Of a stretch of DNA of 64,000 bases, positions 1-10,912 are shown in pieces. The DNA lies in assembly GCF_034190915.1 (NCBI RefSeq), contig NW_026947709.1, positions 124,001 through 188,000 on the forward strand. The letters are read 5' to 3'. Made by a program: the position numbers and the translations under genes. This DNA comes from Cavia porcellus. Taxonomy: Eukaryota > Chordata > Mammalia > Rodentia > Caviidae. The notes below the pieces were generated by a model, which worked only from the letters and a program-made list of their open reading frames with translations, was not told where the DNA came from and searched no databases. Within the stretch, counting starts at the first letter, position 1. Each line of letters begins with the position of its first letter.

Positions 1-1338
1 TGAAGCACACATTTGTGGAAAAAGTAATTATGAGAGACGAATGAACTCCCAAAATGGAATGGAAATTTTCTTGTTTAGGCCTGGAACGCTATGGCCTGGA
101 GCCCTGTGGTTCTAACTGGATGAGCAAAGTGTGAGCAGAGATCAAAGTAAAACACACTCCATTTAGGGAACTCGATATTTAACCAGGTGTCCAGAGAGGT
201 GGCAAACTGTACTTGTGTCAATTTGCTCAAATCCTGTCTTCACAAGAAAGTAAATTCCAGCACGACCAGTGACTAGAGGAGGACACATTTCAAAGGACTT
301 GTAAAAAGTCCAACCCTGAAGTTAGCCCAACACTGAATTTAGATGAAAAGTAGCAGAGTCTGTTAGTCTTTCAAGTTTTAATAGGAGAAACTTATAGCAT
401 GTAATAGCTGTTACATGAATAACTTCAGAGCTTTTGGAGAGGTCGTAATCAGTATGAGTGAGGGCCTCCCTGACTCACAAAGTTAAAAATAGTAAAACAA
501 ACAATTTGCAAAACCAATCAACCAATTAAATACAAACACTAAGTCCAAAGGGTTTCACTGGTTTTAAAACCACTTATGGAATGCACAACTATTGATGAGG
601 CTTACTCTGCATTCTGCTTTACTCAGGCCTGGTACATGAGCAACTGTGAAAGCAAAATTCAAAATGTTATGTGAAGTGACCATTTCATTGTTGAAACCAT
701 GACCCAATAGACATTTTCTCTTTTGAAACTTCATACATTATCCATATATGTTCTCAAAGGGAAGGAATACACAGGATTTAGGCTGAATTATTTTTCTCAG
801 TATTTTGTGTTCCACCAGATTTATTTGAAGATCTCCTGTCCTGCATCCACTGCCCAATGGAGAAGGCCACACATAGGACAACCCACATGAGAACTTCACT
901 TCTACAGCCTGATTATATCATCATGAGAATATAATTTTCCTTTCATCATCAAAGATTTTTACATCAGATTAACCAGCTCTCTTGCTTGCCCATGTTTTTC
1001 CCTGGTTTTTGTACCTTGAAAGGGGTGTGCACTCTTCCCAGCCTTGATCTCCATCTTCCCCCATATTTCCAAACATATTCATCTGGGAAACATGTAAAGA
1101 TCTTATTCGGGGCTTGTTTCATTGTTTTCAAATATCTGCCCTTGAAATTCAACTTCCACCACTGTCTCTCATATCCAAAGCTGTGGGCTTGCAGAGGATT
1201 TCTGCTGAGAAATTTTACAGAAAGCTCTTATACTGCAGGTGAATGATGCCAGCAAGTCTTGACTGAATAGCTTAGGGAACAGGACTCAGCCAAATGACTG
1301 ACATGACAAGGGAAAAGCGTATGCTCAAGGATAGGACA

Positions 1339-1400
1339 TGGCAGAGGTCATCTGCCAGGCCCTGGCATATTTAATATCCCATTGAAAGTACATCAATGGG
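1339..1400. other. Twin short inverted repeats (potential hairpins)
   Basis: TGGCAGA-GGTCA-TCTGCCA at 1339-1357 is a perfect 7-bp stem. About 20 bp on, CCCATTGA-AAGTACA-TCAATGGG at 1378-1400 is a perfect 8-bp stem. Both recur in every unit. In units 8-10 the second stem has one mismatch (CCAATTGA). Function unknown. Confidence 0.5.
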
Positions 1401-1529
1401 TAGATTGGCAAGCATTTCCATCCACAAATTCTGTGCAGTGAAGCCTTCAGAGAGAATATTGTGCCATACCAGGCCAAGAATATTCATCCTATTTAAATCT
1501 TGCCCTACAAGGTCCTCTGTGCCACTGAG

Positions 1530-1656
1530 GTCTCCATGGCAACGCCCAGCATTGTGACTCAGGTCTCCTACTGCACACTTGTATCCTAGAGCCTAAAGTC
1601 CAGCTCACAGGGATGTTCAGCCAATTTCAGCCCAGTGTGGTTGCCTGGCAACCACA
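1530..1656. promoter_or_regulatory. X-box-like cluster of unit 1 (two sites)
   Basis: GTCTCCATGGCAAC at 1530-1543 fits the RFX X-box pattern GTHNYY-AT-RRNAAC in full. At 1636-1656 is a perfect inverted repeat with arms TGTGGTTGCC and GGCAACCACA around one T; its core GTTGCC-T-GGCAAC is an X-box with a 1-bp spacer. A CCAAT box lies just upstream (near 1620). RFX factors bind such sites as dimers, often beside NF-Y at CCAAT. In unit 2 the sites are 5059-5072 and 5165-5185. Occupancy is inference from motif only. Confidence 0.5.
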
Positions 1657-1906
1657 AGCCTGTGGATTTCTGTGAACAGTTTCAGCCCAACTCTGCAGCT
1701 TTCCACCTCATACAACCACAGCCATTCCAATCATGCAGTATTTGATTCACCTCTCTAAGTTGCCTCAGAATTTTCTTTGAACTTGTGGTGATCAAGCAAA
1801 TTTGACATATTTTGACAAGTGGAGGGAAGTAATTGGCTCTGGCTTTAGCTCTGTTTGTGGTATATGGTGTCCAAAGCTGACTAGCCCAGTCTATTCAGTT
1901 ATGAAA
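1585..1906. repeat. Hybrid A/B subrepeat of unit 1 (322 bp)
   Basis: It starts with A-type sequence (CTAAAGTCCAGCTCAC) and continues from about 1604-1610 as B-type (AGGGATGTTCAGCC). The switch lies in a CTCACA identity shared by A and B, as expected if one crossover between A and B deleted exactly one period. The equivalent hybrid in unit 2 is 5114-5435 with the same junction. Confidence 0.85.
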
Positions 1907-2423
1907 CGTAGAAAGCCAAATGTTTCAAGGGAGGAAAGAAAATGCCACAATGATTTGGGTTCTGCCAAGTTTCTGGTGGCTTGGGAAGCAAACCTGCAAA
2001 CCATACATGCAGTCTCTGCTGGATTACTGCCACCATGGTAGTATCAGTTAGCACTAAAAGCCAGCAACCAGAAGATGAGACCCAAAATGAAAGTGAATCC
2101 TTGCAGTGCATGAATATTTGGAGTGCCTGCTTCAACTATCCAGCTTCCTCGGGGTTCACTTGTGTGCAATCGCTATTTCAAGGAGGTCTGCAGATATTCC
2201 AGCATAACCCTGAACACTAAACATGAGGTACTAGCTCAATACCTTATCACCAGCAGGTTTTCCCAGAATTCAACTGTAACATGGTGAAAGGGAAACCCTT
2301 AGAAAAGGGATGCAAATGCCCCTTTCACCAGAAATCCCAGGTATTTTCTCATGGCATGGAATATTTAGACTCCACAACTCATGTAGTGAACCCAGGGACC
2401 TAGCCCAAGTGTGTCTAGTTTAA

Positions 2424-2575
2424 TGTTGTCCTCTTTTTGGAAACAGCATCTTATGTAGTTGTTGAAAGAGGCCTTGAGATCAATTCGTAGCCCAAGATGG
2501 ACTGGAACTCCCAAGGATCCATCCAGCTCAGCCCCCAGATTGCTGGGATTATAGGCATGAGGGACCATGCCAAGC
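2424..2575 (-). mobile_element. Decayed 7SL/B1-like SINE remnant (antisense)
   Basis: Read on the minus strand, the segment has an Alu/B1-type left end (GGCATGGTCCC, then CCTATAATCCCAGCA), followed by a GAGTTCCAG, GGGCTACG and CTGTTTCCAAAAAGA succession like the body and A-rich tail of B1-type SINEs. It is strongly diverged, so subfamily assignment is not possible by eye. Other copies: 5953-6104, 9804-9955, 13656-13807, 17508-17659, 21359-21510, 25208-25359, 37920-38071, 50631-50782, 63343-63494. It was present in the founder unit, before array expansion. Confidence 0.5.
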
Positions 2576-3252
2576 AAGTGCACAGAGATTCTTACATAAT
2601 TTGTGAAATCCCACTACTGGTCTATAGGTAGCTTCTGTGCTTCAGGCTTTAGGACTATGCCTCTCTTTGTTTTGGCTCCCCTTGTTCAGGTGTCCATTTC
2701 TATTGTGATAAGCTCCAAGGCCCCAGGCAAGGGAGTGGCTGCCCTTCCTCTGGTGTGTCCTTGGATGATTACAGCCTTGGATGAACAGGGTTCAAATATA
2801 TTGGATCCTGTTCATTTGAAGAGGAAATGAGTAAAGTTTCATGAGTTAATGTGGACATGCCAGGGAATTGAGGGGCCATGATAGAGACAAAACTTCAGGC
2901 CATTGGCTGAAGGCTGAGGATTCTGTACCTCTAGCTTCTTGAATAGTGGGCCTGCTGAGCAATTGTGTGCTCTCAAATGTAATTTGATGGGTTTTGTTTT
3001 AATTTATTTTGTTTTTTGCTTTGGGTTTTTACATGGAAGGAACTGTACCATGGTTTGAAGAAGCTGGAGTGTCTTACCTAAGAGAAATTTGCAAAAAGGG
3101 ACAATTCAGCAGCCAAGAATTTCTCAAATGCCCTTGGCGTTTTAAAAAATGTGACATAAAGTTGAGTGTGTCATGTCCATGTCTCTTTACAAAAGATTTT
3201 ACCTCCTATTTGATAGGAATTACTGTTTCTTTGTAAGCTCAACCTGCACTGA

Positions 3253-3258
3253 AATAAA
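3253..3258 (+). promoter_or_regulatory. AATAAA in the host unit
   Basis: Canonical polyadenylation hexamer in an otherwise non-coding part of the unit, about 280 bp before the phase boundary. It is present in every unit with complete sequence here except unit 6, where one A is deleted. Whether the array is transcribed is not shown by the sequence. Confidence 0.35.
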
Positions 3259-3532
3259 GATAATCCCTCCTTTCCTGATTCTGCTTGAAACCACATCCTT
3301 TCTTAGTTATATTTTCTTACGCAGCAACACTTGGAGATGACTACAGCGAGAGTTTCCCATTGGTGGAATTTCCACGGAGACACATGAAGTAATACTGCAC
3401 AACTTCAAGTGAAGTGCACTGTCCCTTGACAATGGCAAGTCTGGGCAAATCTCTAGGAACTGAAAATCTTATAAAGTCTGAAAGTGAGTGAATGAAAATG
3501 GGCCTCTCCACATATGGACAGGGCCTCTCCTT

Positions 3533-6500
3533 AAGCACACATTTGTGGAAAAAGTAATTATGAGAGACGAATGAACTCCCAAAACGGAATGGAAATTTTC
3601 TTGTTTAGGCCTGGAACGCTATGGCCTGGAGCCCTGTGGTTCTAACTGGATGAGCAAAGTGTGAGCAGAGATCAAAGTAAAACACACTCCATTTAGGGAA
3701 CTCGATATTTAACCAGGTGTCCAGAGAGGTGGCAACTGTACTTGTGTCAATTTGCTCAAATCCTGTCTTCACAAGAAAGTAAATTCCAGCACGACCAGTG
3801 ACTAGAGGAGGACACATTTCAAAGGACTTGTAAAAAGTCCAACCCTGAAGTTAGCCCAACACTGAATTTAGATGAAAAGTAGCAGAGTCTGTTAGTCTTT
3901 CAAGTTTTAATAGGAGAAACTTATAGCATGTAATAGCTGTTACATGAATAACTTCAGAGGTTTTGGAGAGGTCGAAATCACTATGAGTGAGGGCTTCCCT
4001 GACTCACAAAGTTAAAAATAGTAAAACAAACAATTTGCAAAACCAATCAACCAATTAAATACAAACACTAAGTCCAAAGGGTTTCACTGGTTTTAAAACC
4101 ACTTATGGAATGCACAACTATTGATGAGGCTTACTCTGCATTCTGCTTTACTCAGGCCTGGTACATGAGCAACTGTGAAAGCAAAATTCAAAATGTTATG
4201 TGAAGTGACCATTTCATTGTTGAAACCATGACCCAATAGACATTTTCTCTTTTGAAACTTCATACATTATCCATATATGTTCTCAAAGGGAAGGAATACA
4301 CAGGATTTAGGCTGAATTATTTTTCTCAGTATTTTGTGTTCCACCAGATTTATTTGAAGATCTCCTGTCCTGCATCCACTGCCCAATGGAGAAGGCCACA
4401 CATAGGACAACCCACATGAGAACTTCACTTCTACAGCCTGATTATATCATCATGAGAATATAATTTTCCTTTCATCATCAAAGATTTTTACATCAGATTA
4501 ACCAGCTCTCTTGCTTGCCCATGTTTTTCCCTGGTTTTTGTACCTTGAAAGGGGTGTGCACTCTTCCCAGCCTTGATCTCCATCTTCCCCCATATTTCCA
4601 AACATATTCATCTGGGAAACATGTAAAGATCTTATTCGGGGCTTGTTTCATTGTTTTCAAATATCTGCCCTTGAAATTCAACTTCCACCACTGTCTCTCA
4701 TATCCAAAGCTGTGGGCTTGCAGAGGATTTCTGCTGAGAAATTTTACAGAAAGCTCTTATACTGCAGGTGAATGATGCCAGCAAGTCTTGACTGAATAGC
4801 TTAGGGAACAGGACTCAGCCAAATGACTGACATGACAAGGGAAAAGCGTATGCTCAAGGATAGGACATGGCAGAGGTCATCTGCCAGGCCCTGGCATATT
4901 TAATATCCCATTGAAAGTACATCAATGGGTAGATTGGCAAGCATTTCCATCCACAAATTCTGTGCAGTGAAGCCTTCAGAGAGAATATTGTGGCATACCA
5001 GGCCAAGAATATTCATCCTATTTAAATCTTGCCCTACAAGGTCCTCTGTGCCACTGAGGTCTCTATGGCAACGCCCAGCATTGTGACTCAGGTCTCCTAC
5101 TGCACACTTGTATCCTAGAGCCTAAAGTCCAGCTCACAGGGATGTTCAGCCAATTTCAGCCCAGTGTGGTTGCCTGGCAACCACAAGCCTGTGGATTTCT
5201 GTGAACAGTTTCAGCCCAACTCTGCAGCTTTCCACCTCATACAACCACAGCCATTCCAATCATGCAGTATTTGATTCACCTCTCTAAGTTGCCTCAGAAT
5301 TTTCTTTGAACTTGTGGTGATCAAGCAAATTTGACATATTTTGACAAGTGGAGGGAAGTAATTGGCTCTGGCTTTAGCTCTGTTTGTGGTATATGGTGTC
5401 CAAAGCTGACTAGCCCAGTCTATTCAGTTATGAAACGTAGAAAGCCAAATGTTTCAAGGGAGGAAAGAAAATGCCACAATGATTTGGGTTCTGCCAAGTT
5501 TCTGGTGGCTTGGGAAGCAAACCTGCAAACCATACATGCAGTCTCTGCTGGATTACTGCCACCATGGTAGTATCAGTTAGCACTAAAAGCCAGCAACCAG
5601 AAGATGAGACCCAAAATGAAAGTGAATCCTTGCAGTGCATGAATATTTGGAGTGCCTGCTTCAACTATCCAGCTTCCTCGGGGTTCACTTGTGTGCAATC
5701 GCTATTTCAAGGAGGTCTGCAGATATTCCAGCATAACCCTGAACACTAAACATGAGGTACTAGCTCAATACCTTATCACCAGCAGGTTTTCCCAGAATTC
5801 AACTGTAACATGGTGAAAGGGAAACCCTTAGAAAAGGGATGCAAATGCCCCTTTCACCAGAAATCCCAGGTATTTTCTCATGGCATGGAATATTTAGACT
5901 CCACAACTCATGTAGTGAACCCAGGGACCTAGACCAAGTGTGTCTAGTTTAATGTTGTCCTCTTTTTGGAAACAGCATCTTATGTAGTTGTTGAAAGAGG
6001 CCTTGAGATCAATTCGTAGCCCAAGATGGACTGGAACTCCCAAGGATCCATCCAGCTCAGCCCCCAGATTGCTGGGATTATAGGCATGAGGGACCATGCC
6101 AAGCATGTGCACAGAGATTCTTACATAATTTGTGAAATCCCACTACTGGTCTATAGGTAGCTTCTGTGCTTCAGGCTTTAGGACTATGCCTCTCTTTGTT
6201 TTGGCTCCCCTTGTTCAGGTGTCCATTTCTATTGTGATAAGCTCCAAGGCCCCAGGCAAGGGAGTGGCTGCCCTTCCTCTGGTGTGTCCTTGGATGATTA
6301 CAGCCTTGGATGAACAGGGTTCAAATATATTGGATCCTGTGCATTTGAAGAGGAAATGAGTAAAGTTTCATGAGTTAATGTGGACATGCCAGGGAATTGA
6401 GGGGCCATGATAGAGACAAAACTTCAGGCCATTGGCTGAAGGCTGAGGATTCTGTACCTCTAGCTTCTTGAATAGTGGGCCTGCTGAGCAATTGTGTGCT

Positions 6501-7061
6501 CTCAAATGTAATTTGATGGGTTTTGTTTTAATTTATTTTGTTTTTTGCTTTGGGTTTTTACATGGAAGGAACTGTACCATGGTTTGAAGAAGCTGGAGTG
6601 TCTTACCTAAGAGAAATTTGCAAAAAGGGACAATTCAGCAGCCAAGAATTTCTCAAATGCCCTTGGCGTTTTAAAAAATGTGACATAAAGTTGAGTGTGT
6701 CATGTCCATGTCTCTTTACAAAAGATTTTACCTCCTATTTGATAGGAATTACTGTTTCTTTGTAAGCTCAACCTGCACTGAAATAAAGATAATCCCTCCT
6801 TTCCTGATTCTGCTTGAAACCACATCCTTTCTTAGTTATATTTTCTTACGCAGCAACACTTGGAGATGACTACAGCGAGAGTTTCCCATTGGTGGAATTT
6901 CCACGGAGACACATGAAGTAATACTGCACAACTTCAAGTGAAGTGCACTGTCCCTTGACAATGGCAAGTCTGGGCAAATCTCTAGTAACTGAAAATCTTA
7001 TAAAGTCTGAAAGTGAGTGAATGAAAATGGGCCTCTCCACATATGGACAGGGCCTCTCCTT
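3533..7061. repeat. Macrosatellite unit 2 (short form, 3.53 kb)
   Basis: Nearly identical to unit 1, also with one hybrid subrepeat (5114-5435). It differs by GAGGTTTTGGAGAGGTCGAAATCAC near 3957-3981 (split here as GAGGTTTTGG and AGGTCGAAATCAC), shared with unit 7 rather than unit 1, and by a C-to-T change inside its first X-box (5059-5072). No gene seen. Confidence 0.95.
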
Positions 7062-8587
7062 AAGCACACATTTGTGGAAAAAGTAATTATGAGAGACGAA
7101 TGAACTCCCAAAACGGAATGGAAATTTTCTTGTTTAGGCCTGGAACGCTATGGCCTGGAGCCCTGTGGTTCTAACTGGATGAGCAAAGTGTGAGCAGAGA
7201 TCAAAGTAAAACACACTCCATTTAGGGAACTCGATATTTAACCAGGTGTCCAGAGAGGTGGCAACTGTACTTGTGTCAATTTGCTCAAATCCTGTCTTCA
7301 CAAGAAAGTAAATTCCAGCACGACCAGTGACTAGAGGAGGACACATTTCAAAGGACTTGTAAAAAGTCCAACCCTGAAGTTAGCCCAACACTGAATTTAG
7401 ATGAAAAGTAGCAGAGTCTGTTAGTCTTTCAAGTTTTAATAGGAGAAACTTATAGCATGTAATAGCTGTTACATGAATAACTTCAGAGCTTTTGGAGAGG
7501 TCGAAATCACTATGAGTGAGGGCTTCCCTGACTCGCAAAGTTAAAAATAGTAAAACAAACAATTTGCAAAACCAATCAACCAATTAAATACAAACACTAA
7601 GTCCAAAGGGTTTCACTGGTTTTAAAACTACTTATGGAATGCACAACTATTGATGAGGCTTACTCTGCATTCTGCTTTACTCAGGCCTGGTACATGAGCA
7701 ACTGTGAAAGCAAAATTCAAAATGTTATGTGAAGTGACCATTTCATTGTTGAAACCATGACCCAATAGACATTTTCTCTTTTGAAACTTCATACATTATC
7801 CATATATGTTCTCAAAGGGAAGGAATACACAGGATTTAGGCTGAATTATTTTTTTCAGTATTTTGTGTTCCACCAGATTTATTTGAAGATCTCCTGTCCT
7901 GCATCCACTGCCCAATGGAGAAGGCCACACATAGGACAACCCACATGAGAACTTCACTTCTACAGCCTGATTATATCATCATGAGAATATAATTTTCCTT
8001 TCATCATCAAAGATTTTTACATCAGATTAACCAGCTCTCTTGCTGGCCCATGTTTTTCCCTGGTTTTTGTACCTTGAAAGGGGTGTGCACTCTTCCCAGC
8101 CTTGATCTCCATCTTCCCCCATATTTCCAAACATATTCATCTGGGAAACATGTAAAGATCTTATTCGGGGCTTGTTTCATTGTTTTCAAATATCTGCCCT
8201 TGAAATTCAACTTCCACCACTGTCTCTCATATCCAAAGCTATGTGCTTGCAGAGGATTTCTGCTGAGAAATTTTACAGAAAGCTCTTATACTGCAGGTGA
8301 ATGATGCCAGCAAGTCTTGACTGAATAGCTTAGGGAACAGGACTCAGCCAAATGACTGACATGACAAGGAAAAAGCGTATGCTCAAGGATAGGACATGGC
8401 AGAGGTCATCTGCCAGGCCCTGGCATATTTAATATCCCATTGAAAGTACATCAATGGGTAGATTGGCAAGCATTTCCATCCACAAATTCTGTGCAGTGAA
8501 GCCTTCAGAGAGAATATTGTGGCATACCAGGCCAAGAATATTCATCCTATTTAAATCTTGCCCTACAAGGTCCTCTGTGCCACTGAG

Positions 8588-9036
8588 GTCTCCATGGCAA
8601 CGCCCAGCATTGTGACTCAGGTCTCCTACTGCACACTTGTATCCTAGAGCCTAAAGTCCAGCTCACAATGGTGCTCAGCCAATCACAGCCCATTGTGGTT
8701 GCCTGGCAACCACAAGCTTGTGGATTTCTGTGAACTGTTTCAGCCCAACTCTGCAGCTTTCCACCTCATACAACTACAGCCATTCCAATCATGCAGTATT
8801 TGATTAGCCTCTCTTTGTTGCCTCAGAATTTTTTTTTACAGTTGTAGTGATCAAGAAAATTTGACATATTTTGAGAAGTGGAGGGAAGTAATTGGAAAAC
8901 CTTTTGGTATGTCTGAGGTCTATGGGTTCCAAACTTGACTATCCCAGTCTTTTAAATTTTCAAACCTAGAGCCTAAAATCCACCTCACAGGGATGTTCAG
9001 CCAGTTTCAGCCCAGTGTGGTTGCCTGGCAACCACA
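8588..9036. promoter_or_regulatory. X-box-like cluster of a long unit (three sites, unit 3)
   Basis: Sites at 8588-8601 (GTCTCCATGGCAAC), 8694-8714 (palindrome in subrepeat A) and 9016-9036 (palindrome in B). Both palindromes have a CCAAT box 15-25 bp upstream. Equivalent triplets: unit 4 12440, 12546, 12868; unit 5 16292, 16398, 16720; unit 6 20143, 20249, 20571; unit 7 23993, 24099, 24420; unit 8 36704, 36810, 37132; unit 9 49415, 49521, 49843; unit 10 62127, 62233, 62555 (start positions). The A palindrome has one arm mismatch in unit 5 and in units 8-10; the B palindrome is intact in the copies I compared. Confidence 0.5.
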
Positions 9037-9286
9037 AGCCTGTGGATTTCTGTGAACAGTTTCAGCCCAACTCTGCAGCTTTGCACCTCATACAACCACA
9101 GCCATTCCAATCATGCAGTATTTGATTCACCTCTCTAAGTTGCCTCAGAATTTTCTTTGAACTTGTGGTGATCAAGCATATTTGACATATTTTGACAAGT
9201 GGAGGGAAGTAATTGGCTCTGTCTTTAGCTCTGTTTGTGGTATATGGGTTCCAAAGGTGACTAGCCCAGTCTATTCAGTTATCAAA
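8643..9286. repeat. Tandem A+B subrepeats of unit 3 (2 x 322 bp)
   Basis: A is 8643-8964 and B is 8965-9286. Both begin at CCTAGAGCCTAAA (A) or its counterpart (B), contain CCAAT and an X-box palindrome at +51, and end near a GGTTCCAAA-type motif. A and B are clearly diverged, while A-to-A and B-to-B between units are nearly identical. The duplication is therefore older than the present homogenisation of the array. Confidence 0.85.
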
Positions 9287-10912
9287 CTTAGAAAGCCAAA
9301 TGTTTCAAGGGAGGAAAGAAAATGCCACAATGATTTGGGTTCTGCCAAGTTTCTGGTGGCTTGGGAAGCAAACCTGCAAACCATACATGCAGTCTCTGCT
9401 GGATTACTGCCACCATGGTAGTATCAGTTAGCACTAAAAGCCAGCAACCAGAAGATGAGACCCAAAATGAAAGTGAATCCTTGCAGTGCATGAATATTTG
9501 GAGTGCCTGCTTCAACTATCCAGCTTCCTCGGGGTTCACTTGTCTGCAATCGCTATTTCAAGGAGGTCTGCAGCCATTCCAGCATAACCCTGAACACTAA
9601 ACATGAGGTACTAGCTCAATACCTTATCACCAGCAGGTTTTCCCAGAATTCAACTGTAACATGGTGAAAGGGAAACCCTTAGAAAAGGGATGCAAATGCC
9701 CCTTTCACCAGAAATCCCAGGTATTTTCTCATGGCATGGAATATTTAGACTCCACAACTCATGTAGTGAACCCAGGGACCTAGACCAAGTGTGTCTAGTT
9801 TAATGTTGTCCTCTTTTTGGAAACAGTATCTTATGTAGTTGTTGAAAGAGGCCTTGAGATCAATTCGTAGCCCAAGATGGACTGGAACTCCCAAGGATCC
9901 ATCCAGCTCAGCCCCCAGATTGCTGGGATTATAGGCATGAGGGACCATGCCAAGCATGTGCACAGAGATTCTTACATAATTTGTGAAATCCCACTACTGG
10001 TCTATAGGTAGCTTCTGTGCTTCAGGCTTTAGGACTATGCCTCTCTTTGTTTTGGCTCCCCTTGTTCAGGTGTCCATTTCTATTGTGATAAGCTCCAAGG
10101 CCCCAGGCAAGGGAGTGGCTGCCCTTCCTCTGGTGTGTCCTTGGATGATTACAGCCTTGGATGAACAGGGTTCAAATATATTGGATCCTGTGCATTTGAA
10201 GAGGAAATGAGTAAAGTTTCATGAGTTAATGTGGACATGCCAGGGAATTGAGGGGCCATGATAGAGACAAAACTTCAGGCCATGGGCTGAAGGCTGAGGA
10301 TTCTGTACCTCTAGCTTCTTGAATAGTGGGCCTGCTGAGCAATTGTGTGCTCTCAAATGTAATTTGATGGGTTTTGTTTTAATTTATTTTGTTTTTTGCT
10401 TTGGTTTTTTACATGGAAGGAACTGTACCATGGTTTGAAGAAGCTGGAGTGTCTTACCTAAGAGAAATTTGCAAAAAGGGACAATTCAGCAGCCAAGAAT
10501 TTCTCAAATGCCCTTGGCGTTTTAAAAAATGTGACATAAAGTTGAGTGTGTCATGTCCATGTCTCTTTACAAAAGATTTTACCTCCTATTTGATAGGAAT
10601 TACTGTTTCTTTGAAAGCTCAACCTGCACTGAAATAAAGATAATCCCTCCTTTCCTGATTCTGCTTGAAACCACATCCTTTCTTAGTTATATTTTCTTAC
10701 GCAGCAACACTTGGAGATGACTACAGCGAGAGTTTCCCATTGGTGGAATTTCCACGGAGACACATGAAGTAATACTGCACAACTTCAAGTGAAGTGCACT
10801 GTCCCTTGACAATGGCAAGTCTGGGCAAATCTCTAGTAACTGAAAATCTTATAAAGTCTGAAAGTGAGTGAATGAAAATGGGCCTCTCCACATATGGACA
10901 GGGCCTCTCCTG

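Larger units (their letters stand above)
3..3532. repeat. Macrosatellite unit 1 (short form, 3.53 kb)
   Basis: First unit of the head-to-tail array; bases 1-2 are the tail of a preceding unit. It carries a single 322-bp subrepeat (1585-1906) where long units have two. Its first 1.5 kb shares private variants with unit 4, including an extra A in GGCAAACTG near 194 and the block GTCGTAATCAGTATGAG near 444-460. I see no gene: the open frames are under 90 codons, occur on both strands and have no recognisable domain. AATAAA lies at 3253-3258. The unit also holds the X-box cluster, twin hairpins and SINE remnant listed separately. Confidence 0.95.
7062..10912. repeat. Macrosatellite unit 3 (first long form, 3.85 kb)
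   Basis: First unit with both subrepeats A and B. Its pre-insertion site reads ATT followed by ATTTTTTTCAG (7 T), the haplotype into which the retrovirus later inserted in another unit. Subrepeat B carries an A-like patch near 9246-9286 (GGGTTCCAAA and ATCAAACTT, where other units read GGTGTCCAAA and ATGAAACGT), consistent with local conversion from A. No gene seen. Confidence 0.95.

Noticed and set aside
964..1246. Recurrent 62-86 codon open frames on both strands of each host unit (for example 964-1152 minus, 986-1246 plus, 1802-2041 plus, 1981-2220 plus, 2603-2830 plus)
   Set aside because: They overlap one another on opposite strands, show no domain or start context, vary by missense and stop changes between units, and persist only because the units are nearly identical. 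Not called as genes.
10389..10637. 82-codon frame ending at AATAAA in long units (shorter in units 1-2 because of a TAA)
   Set aside because: The frame opens with a non-ATG codon in a T-rich tract and its first ATG leaves fewer than 75 codons. I recognise no family. The stop gained in units 1-2 suggests no constraint.
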